Source: Ferrimonas senticii DSM 18821 | Lineage (GTDB): Bacteria > Pseudomonadota > Gammaproteobacteria > Enterobacterales > Shewanellaceae | Reading direction: 5' to 3' | Assembly: GCF_000422665.1 (NCBI RefSeq) | Contig: NZ_KE383898.1 | Coordinates: 124,001-188,000 of the forward strand | DNA: 64,000 nucleotides | Program-made: the position numbers and the translations under genes | The notes under the pieces: generated by a model | The model's database searches: none | Told to the model about the DNA's origin: nothing | What the model saw: only the letters and a program-made list of their open reading frames with translations | Part shown: positions 61,394-64,000 of the stretch, piece by piece | Numbering within the stretch: the first letter of the stretch is position 1 | Layout: the number at the start of each line of letters is the position of its first letter

Positions 61394-64000
61394 TTATTCG
61401 ATGAGGCGGCTAACCAGGCGAATATCGTCGAAGTAGGCTTTTGCATCCTCCGGCGTTGGTTGTTGATGCTCTAGCACAAAGTGATCGAGGCGAACTTGCA
61501 ATTCATCGTTAGTGAACTGCTCATGAGTAAGAATTTCCTCGCTGCTGTAATTTTTGGTATCAACAATCAAATGAGCGCCAATAGTAACCTGTTGATTACT
61601 GCCTGAATTAAAAGGAAGTTTGACCTGCTTGAAACAGTCTTTTACCGAACCGGAAGGATTGTTTTCGATATCGGCAGCGTGAAAATCGGCTTTGGCTAGC
61701 AGTTGTCCATCATTCCCAGTGGCCGTCACTTGCACCGTGGTTAATGAGTCAGGGCCTTTGGAATCGCAGATATATAGTGATAGTGTTATGTCTGTGTTTT
61801 GAGGCACGTTAGAAACTAGCTGACTTAGCCCTGGTTTTGACTCAAAGTCATGATTTATTGAGGTTTTCTTGAACCTTATGCGGGCAGAGGCGTTTTCCGG
61901 TTGATCGCTGAATGCGCTGTCTCCCGAACTGCCGACATCACCTAATCCATTATCGCTGTCTTCGTCAGTAATCCAGACATTACTGCTACCTTTATTAGCT
62001 TTAAACTCGGCAAAGTTATGATCGGCTACAGGTACAGTGGCATTGATTTTTTCAGGTAAGCAAAGTTGCAAAGTGACCTCGCCATCAATAGTGCTGTCAA
62101 ATTCTGTGGCGCTCCATTGATAATTGCTGCTTGACCCAGCAAGCGTTGCCACTTCACCGATTTTAATTTGGTAATTTCCTTTAGCAAATGCAGAAATTGC
62201 ATATCGACGTTGACTTTCCAAGGTTACGATTTGACTTAATGTGCTGCTTCCCGTCAGCATGACGCTGCTGTTGCGAGAAAACGCATCATTATCATGAACT
62301 AGTTCGGCCCCGTTTGCCTGCCATTGCTCTAACTCATTATCGAAAGCCGCATTGGCAATATTGCTCACTGCAATTATTGGTTGTGGTTTTGGTACACGGT
62401 AACTAACAGGGCCGACATCGGGGTAATTTAGTGGTTTTAACTGGGATGGTAGAGCTTGACTGTCATCTGCACCCACGTAGGTCAGTTCACCGCGTTGTTG
62501 ACCATCCATATCGATACTGACTGCATCGAAATTGCCTTTTTCATAATCATGATCCGTGGTTAACAATTCTAAATCAGGCTTAGGCCGATAAAGATTGTCA
62601 TCTTTCTCAAGTTGTAATCCAGCACTAGTAAAATGGAATTCTGGACCACCTTGCGAAATTTCATCGGTATCAGAGAACATTTGCCCAAATACGATATTAT
62701 TGCTGACGTTAGAGTCCGGAGATATTCCTCGCTCCGTTCCAACTACCGCCGCACCAATGGCATGGTCAATTAAGTTATTAGCCAAGAAAATATTTTTAGG
62801 TTGACGGCTCTTGTCTCCACCATCAATATTTAAGCTGTTTACGCTGTCGACCACGGTATTAAATGCAATATGGACATTTTCAGTTTGTTGATAACCATTG
62901 CTCCCATCTCCAGCCCCATCAGAACCTAATATTACAATTCCGCCATGATGACTGCTGTTTAGGTAACGAGCACCTTCAATATAGTTATTGGTTACAGTAT
63001 GGCCATCATCTACAATTCGAATTCCGCCGGAAAAAGGATAGTCGTCGCTTAAAATAAAGTTGTTACTTATTTGATTGCTATTTCCATGGCGATTGGTGAG
63101 CGACCCAAAACTATTTCTAATAGTATTGCCAGCAATGACGTTATGGCTGGCTTTATTCGATATTACTTCTGCCTCACCTTGGATCCCTTCGAATAGATTG
63201 CCGACGATGAAAGAATCTCCTCGATATTGATGAGTATCGCTTAATCCAGTTCTGATCGCTTCATAATCATTATCATCGTTGCTTGGATACAGTTTGTTTC
63301 CTGTTGGAGCTCGGTTCGCGATGTAATTGCGATAAACAATTATATTTTTCGCCAATTCATTTTCTTTTGTTGCCTCATCCCAATCCTTATCAACCCATCG
63401 ATTGAAAGAAATCATTGGGTTTTTTGATTCTTTGCCGCTAATGACGCTGTGATCAAGCCAATTACCATCACCATACAGATGTACCAAAATACCATATTCC
63501 TTGGTCGCTTTGGCGTTGATGATCGAAACTTCGGTTATACGACAGTTTTTGCAAAGATTATGCGTTGCTAGGCGGGTGCTTATCAGTGAGTCGGTGTAAT
63601 TTACATTATTAAAAATGAATCCTTGAAAGCGGCTATGTTCGCCCCCCATGTGAATTGTGATTTCACCACCATTAAAAATTACTTTTCCTGAGTTTTCGGC
63701 TGCTATAACGATAGGATTTTCTTCACTCCCTTGGCCGCCAAACCTAAGCTCTAAACTTTCATTGTAAGTACCATCTGCCAAGCAAAGAGTAGTTCCAGCG
63801 GGTAACTCTGTAGTCGCTGCTCGTTCTAATTCATCAGGTGTTTCATATACAACGGTGCAATTAACTTCTGGAACAGTTAAGACTTTTTCAGGAAGGCCAA
63901 AATCTATCGGTTCAGACACCGGCGGTGGTGTCACTGGTGGTGGAATTTGTCCTGGAGAATCTGCATTGTTTTTATCAGAACCACATCCAAATAAAAGCAT
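61394..64000 (-). CDS. PL6-type polysaccharide lyase lipoprotein (N-terminus outside the window)
   Basis: Large secreted lipoprotein; the frame reaches the window edge. An ATG sits exactly at 64000, but the lipobox-like LLFGC is only five residues later, so the real start and signal peptide lie upstream. The mature protein begins CGSDKNNADSPG, then a Pro-rich linker. The catalytic domain (about 40-520) is a parallel beta-helix of the chondroitinase-B/alginate-lyase PL6 family. In PL6 enzymes the catalytic Lys and Arg are 21 residues apart, and here EVISNKASHN (Lys283) and NRHGNSN (Arg304) show the same spacing. A C-terminal carbohydrate-binding-like region (about 560-840) follows. Composition is A/T-richer than the neighbours. 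Confidence 0.88.
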   Translation of the reverse strand: MLLFGCGSDKNNADSPGQIPPPVTPPPVSEPIDFGLPEKVLTVPEVNCTVVYETPDELERAATTELPAGTTLCLADGTYNESLELRFGGQGSEENPIVIAAENSGKVIFNGGEITIHMGGEHSRFQGFIFNNVNYTDSLISTRLATHNLCKNCRITEVSIINAKATKEYGILVHLYGDGNWLDHSVISGKESKNPMISFNRWVDKDWDEATKENELAKNIIVYRNYIANRAPTGNKLYPSNDDNDYEAIRTGLSDTHQYRGDSFIVGNLFEGIQGEAEVISNKASHNVIAGNTIRNSFGSLTNRHGNSNQISNNFILSDDYPFSGGIRIVDDGHTVTNNYIEGARYLNSSHHGGIVILGSDGAGDGSNGYQQTENVHIAFNTVVDSVNSLNIDGGDKSRQPKNIFLANNLIDHAIGAAVVGTERGISPDSNVSNNIVFGQMFSDTDEISQGGPEFHFTSAGLQLEKDDNLYRPKPDLELLTTDHDYEKGNFDAVSIDMDGQQRGELTYVGADDSQALPSQLKPLNYPDVGPVSYRVPKPQPIIAVSNIANAAFDNELEQWQANGAELVHDNDAFSRNSSVMLTGSSTLSQIVTLESQRRYAISAFAKGNYQIKIGEVATLAGSSSNYQWSATEFDSTIDGEVTLQLCLPEKINATVPVADHNFAEFKANKGSSNVWITDEDSDNGLGDVGSSGDSAFSDQPENASARIRFKKTSINHDFESKPGLSQLVSNVPQNTDITLSLYICDSKGPDSLTTVQVTATGNDGQLLAKADFHAADIENNPSGSVKDCFKQVKLPFNSGSNQQVTIGAHLIVDTKNYSSEEILTHEQFTNDELQVRLDHFVLEHQQPTPEDAKAYFDDIRLVSRLIE

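Overview
The window is an almost fully coding stretch of a gammaproteobacterial chromosome. The housekeeping genes (mfd, lolCDE, ssrA/smpB, bamE, recN, nadK, grpE, dnaK, dnaJ, rlmN, pilF/pilW, rodZ, ispG, hisS, yfgM, bamB, der, rplY, tamAB, cysE) and their order suggest a marine Alteromonadales-type bacterium. Torso genes such as TorS/TorT, a BLUF photoreceptor, long Gln-rich sensor kinases and a PL6-type polysaccharide lyase would fit a Ferrimonas- or Shewanella-like organism. That placement is inference from gene content and order; no rRNA or tRNA is present to test it.

Layout. 1-2.9 kb: mfd (cut by the window edge) and a PilZ-like gene on the minus strand. 3-6.1 kb: lolC-lolD-lolE with overlapping genes. 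6.2-9.1 kb: speG, a small parvulin, tmRNA and smpB (minus), then ratA-rnfH. 9.1-13.7 kb: bamE, an iron alcohol dehydrogenase, SOS-regulated recN and nadK, all minus. 13.7-20.4 kb: the heat-shock block grpE ... dnaK-dnaJ, with sigma-32-type promoters before grpE (one) and dnaK (two), interrupted by minus-strand genes for an alpha/beta hydrolase, an L,D-transpeptidase and an EamA transporter. 20.5-24.2 kb: periplasmic glutaredoxin, S9 peptidase, CNNM/CBS protein. 24.6-33.3 kb: the conserved run rlmN-pilF-rodZ-ispG-hisS-yfgM-bamB-der.

33.3-43.5 kb is the accessory region of most interest. A MITE-like element follows der. Then come a BLUF photoreceptor gene placed directly behind torS, a divergent torT with no torR, a ParA ATPase with an overlapping ribbon-helix-helix partner (a chromosomal ParF/ParG-like pair), and a 1442-residue BvgS/EvgS-type hybrid kinase. 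That kinase has lost its HisKA phosphoacceptor His (Ala831), most of its ATP-binding motifs and its receiver Asp (Glu1247), but keeps the HPt His (His1385).

43.8-49.6 kb: an HD-domain nucleotidase-like gene, an 11-copy heptamer array touching the stop codon of an HU-like gene, a 21-codon minus-strand ORF merged with an intrinsic terminator, rplY with a 5' hairpin leader, an EAL phosphodiesterase with a possible coupled leader peptide, a UPF0149 protein, a nearly 500-base gene-free stretch and a small membrane protein. 49.7-61.3 kb: tamB-tamA, a CBS protein, cysE, small hypothetical genes, a DUF4442 thioesterase-like protein, an Mpo1-like dioxygenase, a LysR regulator, an alginate-export-like outer-membrane barrel and PhnA. 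The window ends in a visibly A/T-richer gene for a lipoprotein PL6 lyase whose extreme N-terminus lies outside.
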